Of a stretch of 64,000 bases of DNA, positions 1 to 10,431 are shown piece by piece. Location of the stretch: assembly GCF_041916975.1 (NCBI RefSeq), contig NZ_JAYRYK010000001.1, positions 2,170,001 to 2,234,000 on the forward strand. Reading direction: 5' to 3'. Source of the DNA: Sphingosinicella sp041916975. Lineage in GTDB: Bacteria; Pseudomonadota; Alphaproteobacteria; Sphingomonadales; Sphingomonadaceae. The notes under the pieces were generated by a model. The model was not told where the DNA came from and searched no databases. It saw nothing but the letters and a program-made list of their open reading frames with translations. The position numbers were made by a program, and so were the translations under genes. Position 1 is the stretch's first letter. The number at the start of each line of letters is the position of its first letter.

Positions 1-455
1 CCGCCGGTGAGCGCGAAGCCCCGGAGCGCCACGGACACGTCGAAGTTGTAGGCCGTCGCCGCTTCGGTTTCAGCCGGACGCGCAGTTTCCGGCGCAGCCG
101 CGCGGACGACGCGCGACGTGACGCCAAGCGCCAGCGCCTTGTTGTCGCGGCTCTTGCCCGAGGGCGTGAAGCGGAACGTGCGCTCCTGCGAAGCCCCGGC
201 AACACCGGCGCGGCGCGCATTGTCGAGCATCGGCGGCGTGAAGGAGCCGAGCGTTTCGGCCTTCAGCGGCGTCACCACACCTGCGGTGGTCGTAAGCTTG
301 CGGCGGGTTTCGGAACCCTTTGCGGCAGCGGCCTTGTCGGCAGCAACCTTCTCGATCGGCTTCTTCGAAGAGGCGGCGGCGGGAAGCGCGCACAGCATCA
401 GGCTCGCGGAAACCGCGACCAGTGCGTTTGCTGCGTATGTCCCAACCCGAATCAT
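1..455 (-). CDS. Exported hypothetical protein, 3' end outside window
   Basis: An open frame runs from an ATG at 455 down to base 1 without a stop, so the C-terminus lies beyond the left edge; about 151 residues are visible. It opens with MIRVGTYAANALVAV and a hydrophobic stretch ending in LPAAASS, a convincing Sec signal peptide. The rest is Ala/Thr/Arg-rich with no motif I recognise. The gene is divergent from the DUF3576 lipoprotein gene. Codon use resembles the neighbours and the alternative plus-strand frame here has no supporting feature, so I read the minus strand as coding. Function unknown; possibly a periplasmic protein. Confidence 0.6.
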   Translation of the reverse strand, partial: MIRVGTYAANALVAVSASLMLCALPAAASSKKPIEKVAADKAAAAKGSETRRKLTTTAGVVTPLKAETLGSFTPPMLDNARRAGVAGASQERTFRFTPSGKSRDNKALALGVTSRVVRAAAPETARPAETEAATAYNFDVSVALRGFALTG

Positions 456-678
456 AACCCCCGCGCTTCTGTCGCGTGCCTGTGACAACTACGTGACAGA
501 ACTACAGATTCCTCCGCACGAATCCGAGTCCGAATCGCTCGTTTGGCGGCGACCGGCCGGGTTCGTTCGAACCTGTTGCAACATCTCAACAGCGAATGCA
601 ACGCGAAGAGGGGCTATGCGCCCCCGAAAGCGCTGCCTATAACGGCCGCCGAGCAAGCCTGATGGAGCGGAAATCCAC

Positions 679-1113
679 GTGAAGACGAGTGTACGCATTA
701 CGGGTCTGGCGATCGCGCTGGCCCTGCTCGCCGCCTGCGGAGGCAAGAAGGACGCGCCGCGCGCCGACCTCGCCGCCGCGACGACGACGACGATCGGCGT
801 CAATTCCTACCTCTGGCGGGCAAGCCTTGAAACGCTGGCGTTCATGCCGATGGCGCAGGTCGATTCGAACGGCGGCGTCATCGTGACGGACTGGTATGCC
901 AATCCGCAGGCGCCCGGCGAACGCGTGAAGGTCACCGTCTACATCCTCGACCGCGAACTGCGCGCCGATGCGCTCCGCGTTGCCGCCGTCCGCCAGCAGC
1001 AGCAGGGCGGCAACTGGATCGACGCGCCGGTGCGCGCCGGCACTGTGCAGAAGCTCGAGGAAACCATCCTCGCCCGCGCCCGCGACATCCGCAGGGCCGT
1101 GTATCAGGGCTAA
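679..1113 (+). CDS. DUF3576 family lipoprotein
   Basis: 144 residues from a GTG start, with a purine-rich GGAGCGGAAA ahead of it. The N-terminus is a lipoprotein signal with lipobox LLAAC (Cys20), so the mature protein should be lipid-anchored. The body matches the DUF3576 pattern in alphaproteobacteria (VNSYLWRASLETLAFMP near residue 41, then a conserved VIVTDWY). It ends 6 bp before leuS and leads a leuS-lptE-holA gene set, an order common in this class. Placement beside lptE hints at an envelope role, but the family has no established function that I know of. Confidence 0.85.
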   Translation: MKTSVRITGLAIALALLAACGGKKDAPRADLAAATTTTIGVNSYLWRASLETLAFMPMAQVDSNGGVIVTDWYANPQAPGERVKVTVYILDRELRADALRVAAVRQQQQGGNWIDAPVRAGTVQKLEETILARARDIRRAVYQG

Positions 1114-1119
1114 AGGCCG

Positions 1120-3623
<2,504 letters not shown>

Positions 3624-3627
<4 letters not shown>

Positions 3628-4112
3628 AACGCGCCGCCGCCCTGCTGCTCTTGCTGATGGCGGGCTGCGGGCTGCAACCGGTCTATTCGGGCGGCAGCCA
3701 GGGGCCGGGCGCGACGATCCTGACCGGAATCGACGTGCCGGTGATCCCGGAAAAATCGGGCTATCTGGTGCGGCAGGCGCTGCTCGACCGTTTGCCCGAC
3801 GCGAGCGGCGAGCGGCGCTACAAGCTGATCGTGAAGCTCGACGACAGCATCAGCGGCTTCGGTGTGCGCGGCGACGATTCGATCTCGCGCGAACGGCGCC
3901 AGCTGCGCGCGCGCTGGCAGCTGGTTGAAGACGCGAGCGGCGCCGTGCTGATCGATGCCGCCGCGCGGTCCGACGCGGGCATCGACATCGTGAGCTCCGA
4001 ATATGCCGTGATCGCGGCGGAAAACGCAGCGCTCGAGCGGCTTTCCGAAGAGATCGCCCAGCAGATCATCGCGCGCGTCGCGCTGTTCGCGCGCAGCGAA
4101 GCGGCCCGGTGA
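3624..4112 (+). CDS. lptE: LPS-assembly lipoprotein LptE
   Basis: 162 residues with a lipobox LMAGC (Cys15) followed by GLQPVYSGG, the typical N-terminus of alphaproteobacterial LptE. LptE plugs the LptD barrel in the outer membrane during lipopolysaccharide insertion. The middle has the short beta/alpha pattern of the family (RRYKLIVKLDDSISGFGVR). It overlaps leuS by 4 bp and is followed by holA, the conserved leuS-lptE-holA order. Sequence conservation in the family is low, so the call rests on lipobox, length and gene order together. Confidence 0.88.
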
Positions 4113-4119
4113 AGGCGGC

Positions 4120-5163
4120 GTGAAGGCGGCCGATCGCAAGGCGATCGACGCGGCGCTGGCGCGCTTCGACCCGAACACCCGCCTGGTTCTGCTTTACGGC
4201 CCCGACGAGGCGCAGGCGCGTGAGATCGCGGACAAGTTTACGACGCTGCTTGCCCCTGCAGACGACCCGATGGGCCGCATCGATTTCGATGCCACCGCGC
4301 TCGCGGGCGATCCCGCGAGGCTTGCCGATGAAGCCGCCGCGGTTTCGATGTTCGGCGACCGCCGCCTGATCCGCGTGGACGGCGCGGGCGACAATTGCAC
4401 CGCCGCAGTCGAGGCCCTGCTGACCGCGCCCGCCGCAGGCAATCCCGTCGTGATGGTGGGAACCGGGAGCCTGAAGGCGACATCCTCGCTCATCAAGACG
4501 GCGGCCGCATCGCCGCTTGCCATCGTCGCGCAGTGCTTCGTGCCCGATGGCCGCGAGGCGGTGGACATGGTGATCGATGCCTGCGCGCGGCACGGCCTCA
4601 AGCCCTCACGCGAGGCGGCGGAGGCGCTTGCGGCCGGCTTCGGCGCCGAGCGCGGCGTGCTGGCCCGCGAACTCGAAAAGCTCGCGCTCTACCTCGATGC
4701 CGCGCCGGACCGGGTGCGCGCACTCGAAATGGAAACGCTCGCCGAACTCGGCGCGGCGATGGCCGAATCGGATTTCGACGCGCTGGTGAACGCGGTCGCG
4801 GACGGCAATTCCGCCGAGGCCGAAGTGCAGGCGGCAAAACTCGGCCGCAACGGCATTGTCGGGATTCCGCAACTGCGCGCGGTGGCGCGGCGGCTGACGC
4901 TGCTCGGCGAGCTCAGACGCACGATCGACAGCGGGCGCAGCGCGAAGGAAGCTGTGGAAGCCGCGCGGCCACCGATCTTCTGGAAAGCGCGCGACCGCAT
5001 CGCGCGTCAGGCTTCGGCGTGGAACGCGCCGGCGCTGCGCAACGGCCTTTCGCGCCTGCTGGACGCGGAGCGCCAGATCAAATCGCCGGGTGCGGCAAGT
5101 CCTGAACTGCTGACGTCGCGCGCGCTGCTTGCGGTCGCGCATCTGGCACGGCGGCGGCGCTGA
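4120..5163 (+). CDS. holA: DNA polymerase III subunit delta
   Basis: 347 residues from GTG, 7 bp after lptE. HolA is the clamp-loader subunit that opens the beta sliding clamp. The N-terminal Rossmann-like domain starts NTRLVLLYGPDEAQAREIAD and carries a degenerate nucleotide site (no Walker lysine), as expected for delta. FDATALAGDPARLADEAAAVSMFG is the clamp-binding region seen in the family. The C-terminal helical collar domain (GRNGIVGIPQLRAVARR onward) is complete. The lptE-holA adjacency supports the call. Confidence 0.93.
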   Translation: MKAADRKAIDAALARFDPNTRLVLLYGPDEAQAREIADKFTTLLAPADDPMGRIDFDATALAGDPARLADEAAAVSMFGDRRLIRVDGAGDNCTAAVEALLTAPAAGNPVVMVGTGSLKATSSLIKTAAASPLAIVAQCFVPDGREAVDMVIDACARHGLKPSREAAEALAAGFGAERGVLARELEKLALYLDAAPDRVRALEMETLAELGAAMAESDFDALVNAVADGNSAEAEVQAAKLGRNGIVGIPQLRAVARRLTLLGELRRTIDSGRSAKEAVEAARPPIFWKARDRIARQASAWNAPALRNGLSRLLDAERQIKSPGAASPELLTSRALLAVAHLARRRR

Positions 5164-5200
5164 GACGAGGTACCCCGAAACGATCCTGTCGGCGCTCGGT

Positions 5201-5383
5201 CTATTGGCGCCCGGAAACGAACGTCGCGAGCCGCAGCAAACCCCGATCGACCACGGCCTGATCAAGGGGACGTTCGAGTTCTTTCAGCAGATCCTCCAGA
5301 TCCATGTTCTGCAGGTCCGGACGTTGCCCTGGCTGGGAGGAGGCCCCCCTGCCATGTGTGCTGCCGGTGTCCTTTTCGGCCAT
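5201..5383 (-). CDS. Small acidic hypothetical protein
   Basis: 60 residues starting MAEKDTGSTHGRG and ending LATFVSGRQ. I chose the ATG at 5383 because AGGTGG lies 8 bases upstream; the longer frame to 5563 has no ribosome binding site and runs into the terminator at 5561. The C-terminal half (DLEDLLKELERPLDQAVVD) looks like an amphipathic helix. It is convergent with holA, 37 bp away. I do not recognise the family; it could be a small regulatory protein or a spurious ORF. Confidence 0.4.
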   Translation of the reverse strand: MAEKDTGSTHGRGASSQPGQRPDLQNMDLEDLLKELERPLDQAVVDRGLLRLATFVSGRQ

Positions 5384-5560
5384 CTTGTTTTCCACCTCGG
5401 CGCTCGCGGCCCCCATCAGGCAGGTACGATGCACCGTTTTTCTTAATGTTCCCTCACGGCGCTGAACGCACGGCGGGAGATTCGGGTCCACGCCGATGCG
5501 ACCGTGTGCGACTGCGTTGCAAGCCTGCATCACAGGGCTGCCGCGCGTCAACGGCGCGCA

Positions 5561-5606
5561 CAAACGAAAAGCCGCCCGGCCCGGCGGGGTGCACGGACCG
5601 GGCGGC
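5561..5606 (-). terminator. Intrinsic terminator of the candidate ncRNA
   Basis: A 9-bp perfect G+C stem (GCCGCCCGG at 5571-5579 with CCGGGCGGC at 5598-5606) is followed on the minus strand by TTTTCGTTTG. This shape fits a rho-independent terminator reading leftward. It is not adjacent to the end of any protein gene, which is the main reason for suspecting an RNA gene upstream. Confidence 0.65.
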
Positions 5607-5760
5607 GATCAAGGCCAGGGCGCACGGGGGACTTGGCGCCGCGGCCCTTTCGGGCACCGTTGGAGCACTTGGATCGCCGCGGGGGCGGCAGTGTGCCCTT
5701 CTTTCAGCAGACCGCCCGGCGGGAACGGAGAGGAACCAGGGGACGAACCGTTGGCTGATC
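5561..5760 (-). ncRNA. Candidate structured ncRNA ending at an intrinsic terminator
   Basis: The minus strand carries no convincing protein frame but has dense complementary segments. GCGGCGATC-C-AAG (around 5665-5678) pairs with CTT-GATCGCCGC (around 5602-5613). GCCC-GAAA-GGGC forms a tetraloop hairpin near 5645-5656. The segment finishes at a strong rho-independent terminator at 5561-5606. I looked for SRP, RNase P and tmRNA signatures and saw none. A 6S-like RNA is possible from size and long-duplex shape but I cannot confirm it. The 5' end is a guess. Confidence 0.35.
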
Positions 5761-5835
5761 AGTCTGCAGGCACAGCTTTAGGGTCAGGATCGTAAACAAG
5801 TCGTAAACGACACACGTATAAGTTGTGAAGGGCAC

Positions 5836-5861
5836 GAAAAAAGTTGCGCCGGACGACTTTT
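5836..5861 (-). terminator. Probable terminator of the lipoprotein gene
   Basis: Just after the lipoprotein stop (5874) the minus strand reads AAAAGTCGTCCGGCGCAACT and then six T. AAAAGT pairs with ACTTTT, giving a short imperfect hairpin with a U tract. The core resembles the perfect palindrome at 51627-51649. Confidence 0.5.
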
Positions 5862-5873
5862 CAGGAAGACGCG

Positions 5874-6371
5874 TTAGCGGCGGAGTGCCGAGCGAAGCCG
5901 GGCGAAGGCTTCGAGATGACGCGCCCGGTCGGCCTCTGCCGCCTCTCGCAGCGCTGCGCCGGATTCGGACCCTGCGAGCGCTTCGGCAACCTCCGCGAAC
6001 GGTGCCGCCGCGCGTTCGAGCCGGCTGAGCTGAAGCTCCGCCGCCGCCCACGCGCTTTCACCCGCATCGGCGCGCGCCGCCACCGATACAGCGGTCCCCG
6101 CAACTTTCAGCTGATCGGCCCATGCACTGCGCGCCGCCGCAAGGCGTGCTTCAAGCGCGGGAAGATCGGGCGCGGGGATCGGGGCCGCCGTCACCGGCGG
6201 CGCGGCAACGCAGGGGCGCGCTCCGGCCGGCGCCGATTCGGCCGCGGGACCGCAGGGTGCGTTCGGCGAACCCGGCACGCGCGCCAGCGAGGGCCATTCA
6301 CCGCCGCGGTCCGCACAGGCGCCGAGCATCAGGGAAACGGCCAGAAAAGCCGGGAAAGCAAGGTATCGCAT
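5874..6371 (-). CDS. Hypothetical lipoprotein with helical body
   Basis: 165 residues. The start at 6371 puts a clean lipoprotein signal first: MRYLAFPAFLAVSLMLGAC, Cys19, then ADRGGEW. A Pro/Ala linker follows (residues 25-70). The second half is Ala/Glu/Leu-rich and probably helical (LPALEARLAAARSAWADQL; LREAAEADRARHLEAFARL), perhaps a coiled coil. Envelope location is likely. No family recognised. It is divergent from tRNA-Arg and ends at an imperfect hairpin with a U tract. Confidence 0.65.
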   Translation of the reverse strand: MRYLAFPAFLAVSLMLGACADRGGEWPSLARVPGSPNAPCGPAAESAPAGARPCVAAPPVTAAPIPAPDLPALEARLAAARSAWADQLKVAGTAVSVAARADAGESAWAAAELQLSRLERAAAPFAEVAEALAGSESGAALREAAEADRARHLEAFARLRSALRR

Positions 6372-6445
6372 CGGGGCGGGACGATAGAGGTGCCGCCCCT
6401 CAGCCGCAAGCACGCGCAAACGATCACAACAGTGCAAACACGGGC

Positions 6446-6474
6446 TTGAACACGATGCCGGAGGCGACTATGTA
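6446..6474 (+). promoter_or_regulatory. Sigma70-type promoter of tRNA-Arg
   Basis: TTGAAC (6446-6451), 17 bases, then TATGTA (6469-6474). This fits the vegetative consensus and puts transcription start about 8 bases before the tRNA. Confidence 0.55.
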
Positions 6475-6488
6475 GCGCCCTCCCGTGC

Positions 6489-6565
6489 GCGCCCGTAGCT
6501 CAGCTGGATAGAGCATCAGACTACGAATCTGAGGGTCGGACGTTCGAATCGTTCCGGGCGCGCCA
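6489..6565 (+). tRNA. tRNA-Arg (anticodon ACG)
   Basis: A 77-nt cloverleaf: acceptor GCGCCCG pairs with CGGGCGC, discriminator G, encoded CCA at 6563-6565. The D arm is AGCTCAGCTGGATAGAGC. The anticodon stem TCAGA/TCTGA encloses ACG at 6523-6525. The T arm contains GTTCGAATC. ACG is read as ICG after deamination, so this serves CGU/CGC/CGA. A T-rich run follows at 6566-6579 and probably ends the transcript. Confidence 0.97.
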
Positions 6566-6584
6566 ATTTTTCTTTTTTGATTGT

Positions 6585-6752
6585 CCCTCAAGCGCCGGGC
6601 GGGGTTGTTTGTTGCCCCCTCAAACGCCGGGCGGCGACATCCGTCGCCTTGGCTTCCTCGCATAAGCTCGGACGGCCAGTCGGCCTTGCGAACCCTTCGG
6701 GTTCGGGGGGCGTTCAGCCCTAAGACGTCCGGTGTTGCATCCGTTGCCTTGG
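6585..6752. repeat. Intergenic repeat tract downstream of tRNA-Arg
   Basis: Two 18-bp direct copies, CCCTCAAGCGCCGGGCGG (6585-6602) and CCCTCAAACGCCGGGCGG (6617-6634), differ at one base. A second pair, GCGACATCCGTCGCCTTGGC (6632-6651) and GTTGCATCCGTTGCCTTGGC (6733-6752), matches at 17 of 20. A GAACCCTTCGGGTTC hairpin lies between. No gene is visible from 6566 to 6804. Possibly a family of intergenic repeats or remnants of tRNA-end integration. Confidence 0.5.
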
Positions 6753-6804
6753 CGGTGCCGATTTCGGGCTATCGTGTCGGCGCTTGCCCCGATAAAGCAG
6801 CGAC

Positions 6805-7287
6805 ATGGGCGATTACCGCATCATCGATGTCCAGCTCGACGACCGCACGATCCTGTGGCGGAGCGCCGATATCGAGCAGGAGCGGCGCGTTGCGATCTTC
6901 GATCTGCTCGAAGGCAACAGCTTCCGGCTGGTGACGACGCGGGGCGCCGCGTACGAGGGGCCTTACCGGATTCGCCTTCGCGTGGAGGACGGTCGGCTCG
7001 CCATCGATATCGCGGCCAGCGACGATACGCACATCGAGACGATCGTGCTCGCGCTTTCTCCGTTCCGCCGCGTGATCCGCGAATATTTCGCGGTCTGCGA
7101 AAGCTATTACCAGGCGATCCGGCAATCGACGGCGAGCCAGATCGAGACCGTCGACATGGCGCGGCGCGGTATCCACAACGCCGCCGCCGATACGCTGATC
7201 GAGCGGATGAGCGGCAAGATCGAAGTGGATTTCGATACCGCGCGGCGGCTATTCACACTGATCTGCGTGCTGCACATCCGCGGCTGA
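6805..7287 (+). CDS. UPF0262 family protein
   Basis: 160 residues, MGDYRIIDVQLDDRTILWR, with the family pattern of an N-terminal strand, VEQERxVAIFDLLEGNSF-like segment, GPYRIRLRVEDGRLAIDI, and a C-terminal helical part (GIHNAAADTLIERMSGKIEVD). UPF0262 is found in alphaproteobacteria and has no assigned function that I know of. It lies 27 bp ahead of dcd and may share a transcript with it. Confidence 0.88.
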   Translation: MGDYRIIDVQLDDRTILWRSADIEQERRVAIFDLLEGNSFRLVTTRGAAYEGPYRIRLRVEDGRLAIDIAASDDTHIETIVLALSPFRRVIREYFAVCESYYQAIRQSTASQIETVDMARRGIHNAAADTLIERMSGKIEVDFDTARRLFTLICVLHIRG

Positions 7288-7314
7288 CGCTGTCTTCTGG
7301 AAGGGCCGGGTTAC

Positions 7315-7869
7315 ATGGCGGTGATGTCCGACAAATGGATTCGCGGGCAGGCGCTTGAGAACGGCATGATCGAGCCGTTCGTGGACAGCCAGCGCCGTGA
7401 GGGCACGATCAGCTTCGGCCTTTCCTCTTATGGCTATGACGCGCGCGTCGCCGACGAATTCAAGATCTTCACCAATGTCGATTCGGCGGTGGTCGACCCG
7501 AAGAATTTCGATTCGAACAGCTTCGTCGACCGCAAGACCGACGTGTGCATCATCCCCCCCAATTCGTTCGCGCTTGCCCGCACGGTCGAATACTTCCGCG
7601 TGCCGCGCGACGTGCTCGTCATCTGCCTCGGCAAATCCACCTATGCGCGCTGCGGCATCATCGTGAACGTGACGCCATTGGAGCCCGGCTGGGAAGGCCA
7701 CGTGACGCTGGAATTTTCGAACACCACGCCGCTGCCCGCGCGCATCTATGCGAACGAAGGCGCGTGCCAGTTCCTGTTCCTGCAGGGCAACGAGCCGTGC
7801 GAGACGAGCTATGCCGACCGGGCAGGGAAATACATGGGCCAGCGCGGCGTGACGCTGCCGCGGCTTTGA
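7315..7869 (+). CDS. dcd: dCTP deaminase
   Basis: 184 residues. Deaminates dCTP to dUTP, the first step to dTTP in this route. The trimer-forming core is present: SFGLSSYGYDARV, then KSTYARCGIIVNVTPLEPGW with the catalytic glutamate in EGHVTLEFSNTT. QFLFLQG and the C-terminal lid region (YADRAGKYMGQRG) are intact. Length is normal for the monofunctional enzyme. Confidence 0.97.
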   Translation: MAVMSDKWIRGQALENGMIEPFVDSQRREGTISFGLSSYGYDARVADEFKIFTNVDSAVVDPKNFDSNSFVDRKTDVCIIPPNSFALARTVEYFRVPRDVLVICLGKSTYARCGIIVNVTPLEPGWEGHVTLEFSNTTPLPARIYANEGACQFLFLQGNEPCETSYADRAGKYMGQRGVTLPRL

Positions 7870-7873
7870 GGCC

Positions 7874-8755
7874 GTGACCGACGAACAGACGCGCCGCGGC
7901 CTAGCGGCGGGTGTCGGCGCTTTCCTGATCTGGGGCACGATGCCCCTCTACATTCACATGTTCGCAGGCATTCCAGCAGCGGACGTTCTGGCGCACCGCG
8001 TACTCTGGGCGTTCGTGCTGCTCGTCGCCGCCGTCGTCGCGTTAAGGAGCTGGCCCCGGCTCCGAATGGCAATGGCCGCGCCGCGTCTGATGTTGATGCT
8101 CGCCGCGAGCGGGGCGCTGATCGCGGTCAACTGGCTGATCTACACATGGGCGGTGCTGAACGACCGGGCGCTCGACACCAGCCTCGGCTATTTCATGCAG
8201 CCGCTGCTCAACGTCGCGATCGGTGTGCTGCTGCTGAAAGAAGCGTTCCCGCTTTCCAAACGCATCGCCGTCGCGCTGGCGGTCATCGGCGTCGGTATCG
8301 TTACCGTGGCGCACGGATCGCTGCCGTGGGTTTCGATCGGTCTTGCGCTCTCGTTCGGATTTTACGGGCTGATCCGCAAATATACGGCGGTTGATCCGGT
8401 GACGGGGTTGCTCCTGGAAACCGGGTGGCTGGCGCCTGTCGCGGCCTTGTGGCTGGCGATGGCGCCGCGCGATCTCTTCGGCTACGGCACAGCCATCGAC
8501 ATCGCGCTCGTCGGTTCGGGTCTCATCACCATCATACCGCTCGGCCTCTTTGGATATGCGGCGCGGCGGTTGCCGCTTTCGACCATCGGAATGCTTCAGT
8601 ATCTGGGACCGTCGCTTGTCTTCCTCGCAGCGGTCTTCGTTCTCGGCGAACCGCTCGACATCGGGCGCCTCGCCGCTTTCGGCTGTATCTGGGCAGGCCT
8701 TGTCGTCTTCTCGATCGGCGGCTTACGTGCCGCTGCAAATCCCGCTAGACCATAA
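7874..8755 (+). CDS. rarD: RarD-type EamA family transporter
   Basis: 293 residues from GTG, 4 bp after dcd. Ten hydrophobic segments in two EamA (DMT superfamily) halves. GVGAFLIWGTMPLYIHMF at the N-terminus and NDRALDTSLGYFMQPLLNV are typical of RarD proteins. It sits in the inner membrane; its substrate is not established. The gene ends 4 bp before murA, and the long upstream murA frame overlapping it is not used. Confidence 0.9.
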   Translation: MTDEQTRRGLAAGVGAFLIWGTMPLYIHMFAGIPAADVLAHRVLWAFVLLVAAVVALRSWPRLRMAMAAPRLMLMLAASGALIAVNWLIYTWAVLNDRALDTSLGYFMQPLLNVAIGVLLLKEAFPLSKRIAVALAVIGVGIVTVAHGSLPWVSIGLALSFGFYGLIRKYTAVDPVTGLLLETGWLAPVAALWLAMAPRDLFGYGTAIDIALVGSGLITIIPLGLFGYAARRLPLSTIGMLQYLGPSLVFLAAVFVLGEPLDIGRLAAFGCIWAGLVVFSIGGLRAAANPARP

Positions 8756-8759
8756 CCCC

Positions 8760-10040
8760 ATGGACAAGATCATCATTCGCGGCGGCAGGCCGCTTTCGGG
8801 GCGCATCGCCATCTCGGGCGCGAAGAACGCCGCACTCACGCTGATGCCGGCAGCGATCCTCACCGAAGAGCCGCTGACGCTGCGCAACCTGCCGCGCCTT
8901 GCCGACGTCGATACTTTCGGCCACCTGCTCAATCAGCACGGCGTCTCGACGCTGATCGAAGGGCACCGGCGCGGCGAATTCGGGCGCGTGATGACGATCA
9001 AGGCGGCGCGGCTCACCACGACGCTCGCGCCCTACGATATCGTGCGCAAGATGCGCGCCTCCGTGCTCGTGCTCGGGCCGCTGCTCGCGCGCGCGGGCGA
9101 GGCGACCGTGTCGCTGCCCGGCGGCTGCGCGATCGGCAACCGGCCGGTCGACCTGCACCTGAAAGCGATGGAAGCGCTTGGCGCCGAGATCGAGGTGACA
9201 TCGGGCTATGTGAAGGCGACAACCGCCAAAGGCCTCGTCGGCGGGCGGATCGACTTCCCGATCGTTTCGGTGGGCGCCACCGAAAACGCATTGATGGCCG
9301 CCGTGCTCGCGAAGGGCGAGACGGTGATCGAGAATGCCGCGCGCGAACCCGAAATCGTCGACCTCGCCAATTGCCTGAATGCGATGGGTGCGAAGATCGA
9401 AGGCCACGGCACCTCGACGATCCGCATTCAGGGCCGCACCAGTCTGCACGGCGCGACGTACGCGGTGATGCCGGACCGGATCGAGGCGGGGAGCTACGCC
9501 TGCGCGGTCGGCACGGCGGGCGGCGAAGTGGAACTCGTCGGCGCCGATCTCGCCACGCTCGGCGTCGTCGCGGACCGGCTGCGCGATGCGGGGCTGGAGG
9601 TGGAGGCCACCGAAGGCGGCGTCCGCGTGAAGCACACCGGACGTATCCAGGCGATCGACATCGAAACGCAGCCGTTCCCCGGCTTCCCGACCGACATGCA
9701 GGCGCAGTTCATGGCGATGCTCGCGCTCGCCGAGGGCACCAGCCACCTCACTGAAACGATCTTCGAAAACCGCTACATGCACGTGCCCGAGCTTGCGCGT
9801 ATGGGCGCGGACATTCGCGTTTCGGGCCGCACCGCCGAGGTGCACGGGGTTGCCCGGCTGACCGGCGCGCAGGTGATGGCGACCGACCTTCGCGCCTCGA
9901 TGAGTCTCGTGCTCGCGGGGCTTGCGGCCGAAGGCGAGACGGTGGTGAACCGCATCTATCACCTCGATCGCGGCTACGAGCATCTGGAAGAAAAACTCTC
10001 CGGCGCGGGCGCCGACATCGAGCGGGTTTCCGATGGCTGA
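8760..10040 (+). CDS. murA: UDP-N-acetylglucosamine 1-carboxyvinyltransferase
   Basis: 426 residues. Transfers enolpyruvate from PEP to UDP-GlcNAc, the first committed step of peptidoglycan synthesis. The start at 8760 gives MDKIIIRGGRPLSG, the standard N-terminus, with KNAAL at residues 22-26. The fosfomycin-sensitive catalytic cysteine is Cys123 in LPGGCAIGNRP. PDRIEAGSY and TDMQAQFMA are family blocks. The end overlaps the DUF2948 gene by 8 bp. Confidence 0.97.
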   Translation: MDKIIIRGGRPLSGRIAISGAKNAALTLMPAAILTEEPLTLRNLPRLADVDTFGHLLNQHGVSTLIEGHRRGEFGRVMTIKAARLTTTLAPYDIVRKMRASVLVLGPLLARAGEATVSLPGGCAIGNRPVDLHLKAMEALGAEIEVTSGYVKATTAKGLVGGRIDFPIVSVGATENALMAAVLAKGETVIENAAREPEIVDLANCLNAMGAKIEGHGTSTIRIQGRTSLHGATYAVMPDRIEAGSYACAVGTAGGEVELVGADLATLGVVADRLRDAGLEVEATEGGVRVKHTGRIQAIDIETQPFPGFPTDMQAQFMAMLALAEGTSHLTETIFENRYMHVPELARMGADIRVSGRTAEVHGVARLTGAQVMATDLRASMSLVLAGLAAEGETVVNRIYHLDRGYEHLEEKLSGAGADIERVSDG

Positions 10041-10431
10041 GCGGCTGCGGCTGCTGGCGGCGGACGAAGCGGATCTCGAAACGATTTCCGCGCTGGTGCA
10101 GGATGCCGCCGTGAAGAGCGGCGACATTGCCTATGATGCGAAGGCGCGGCGGCTTGTCATCATCGCCAACCGCTACCGTTGGGAAACGCGGCAACCCTCG
10201 CGCGTGCGCTGCGTGCTGCGGCTCGATTCGCTGACGGGTCTCAAGCGGCGGAGCTGGCCGTCATCAGGCACGGTGCTCGATCTGCTCGCGCTGCGCTGGG
10301 AAAACGGCGGCATCGAGATCGATTTCGCAGGCGGCGCTGCACTGCGCGCGGAGGCGGAATGCATCGATGTTGAGCTTCATGATCTCAGCGGCCCATGGGG
10401 TGCGAAACGGACACCGCGACACGCGCTTTAG
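10033..10431 (+). CDS. DUF2948 family protein
   Basis: 132 residues, overlapping murA by 8 bp. LRLLAADEADLETISALVQD, then a KARRLVIIANRYRWE block, is the standard pattern of DUF2948, a small alphaproteobacterial family often next to murA. Function unknown to me; the coupling to murA suggests a linked role or simply co-expression. It is convergent with the flippase gene and overlaps its stop by 4 bp. Confidence 0.88.
   Translation: MAERLRLLAADEADLETISALVQDAAVKSGDIAYDAKARRLVIIANRYRWETRQPSRVRCVLRLDSLTGLKRRSWPSSGTVLDLLALRWENGGIEIDFAGGAALRAEAECIDVELHDLSGPWGAKRTPRHAL

Noticed and set aside
5561..5760. SRP RNA, RNase P RNA or tmRNA identity for the ncRNA candidate
   Set aside because: None of their signature segments (such as the SRP GGAAGGAAGCAGCC loop or the RNase P GAGGAAAGTCC) is present.
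8550..8759. N-terminal extension of murA by 70 codons
   Set aside because: It overlaps rarD in another frame; the MDKIIIRGG start at 8760 is the family start.
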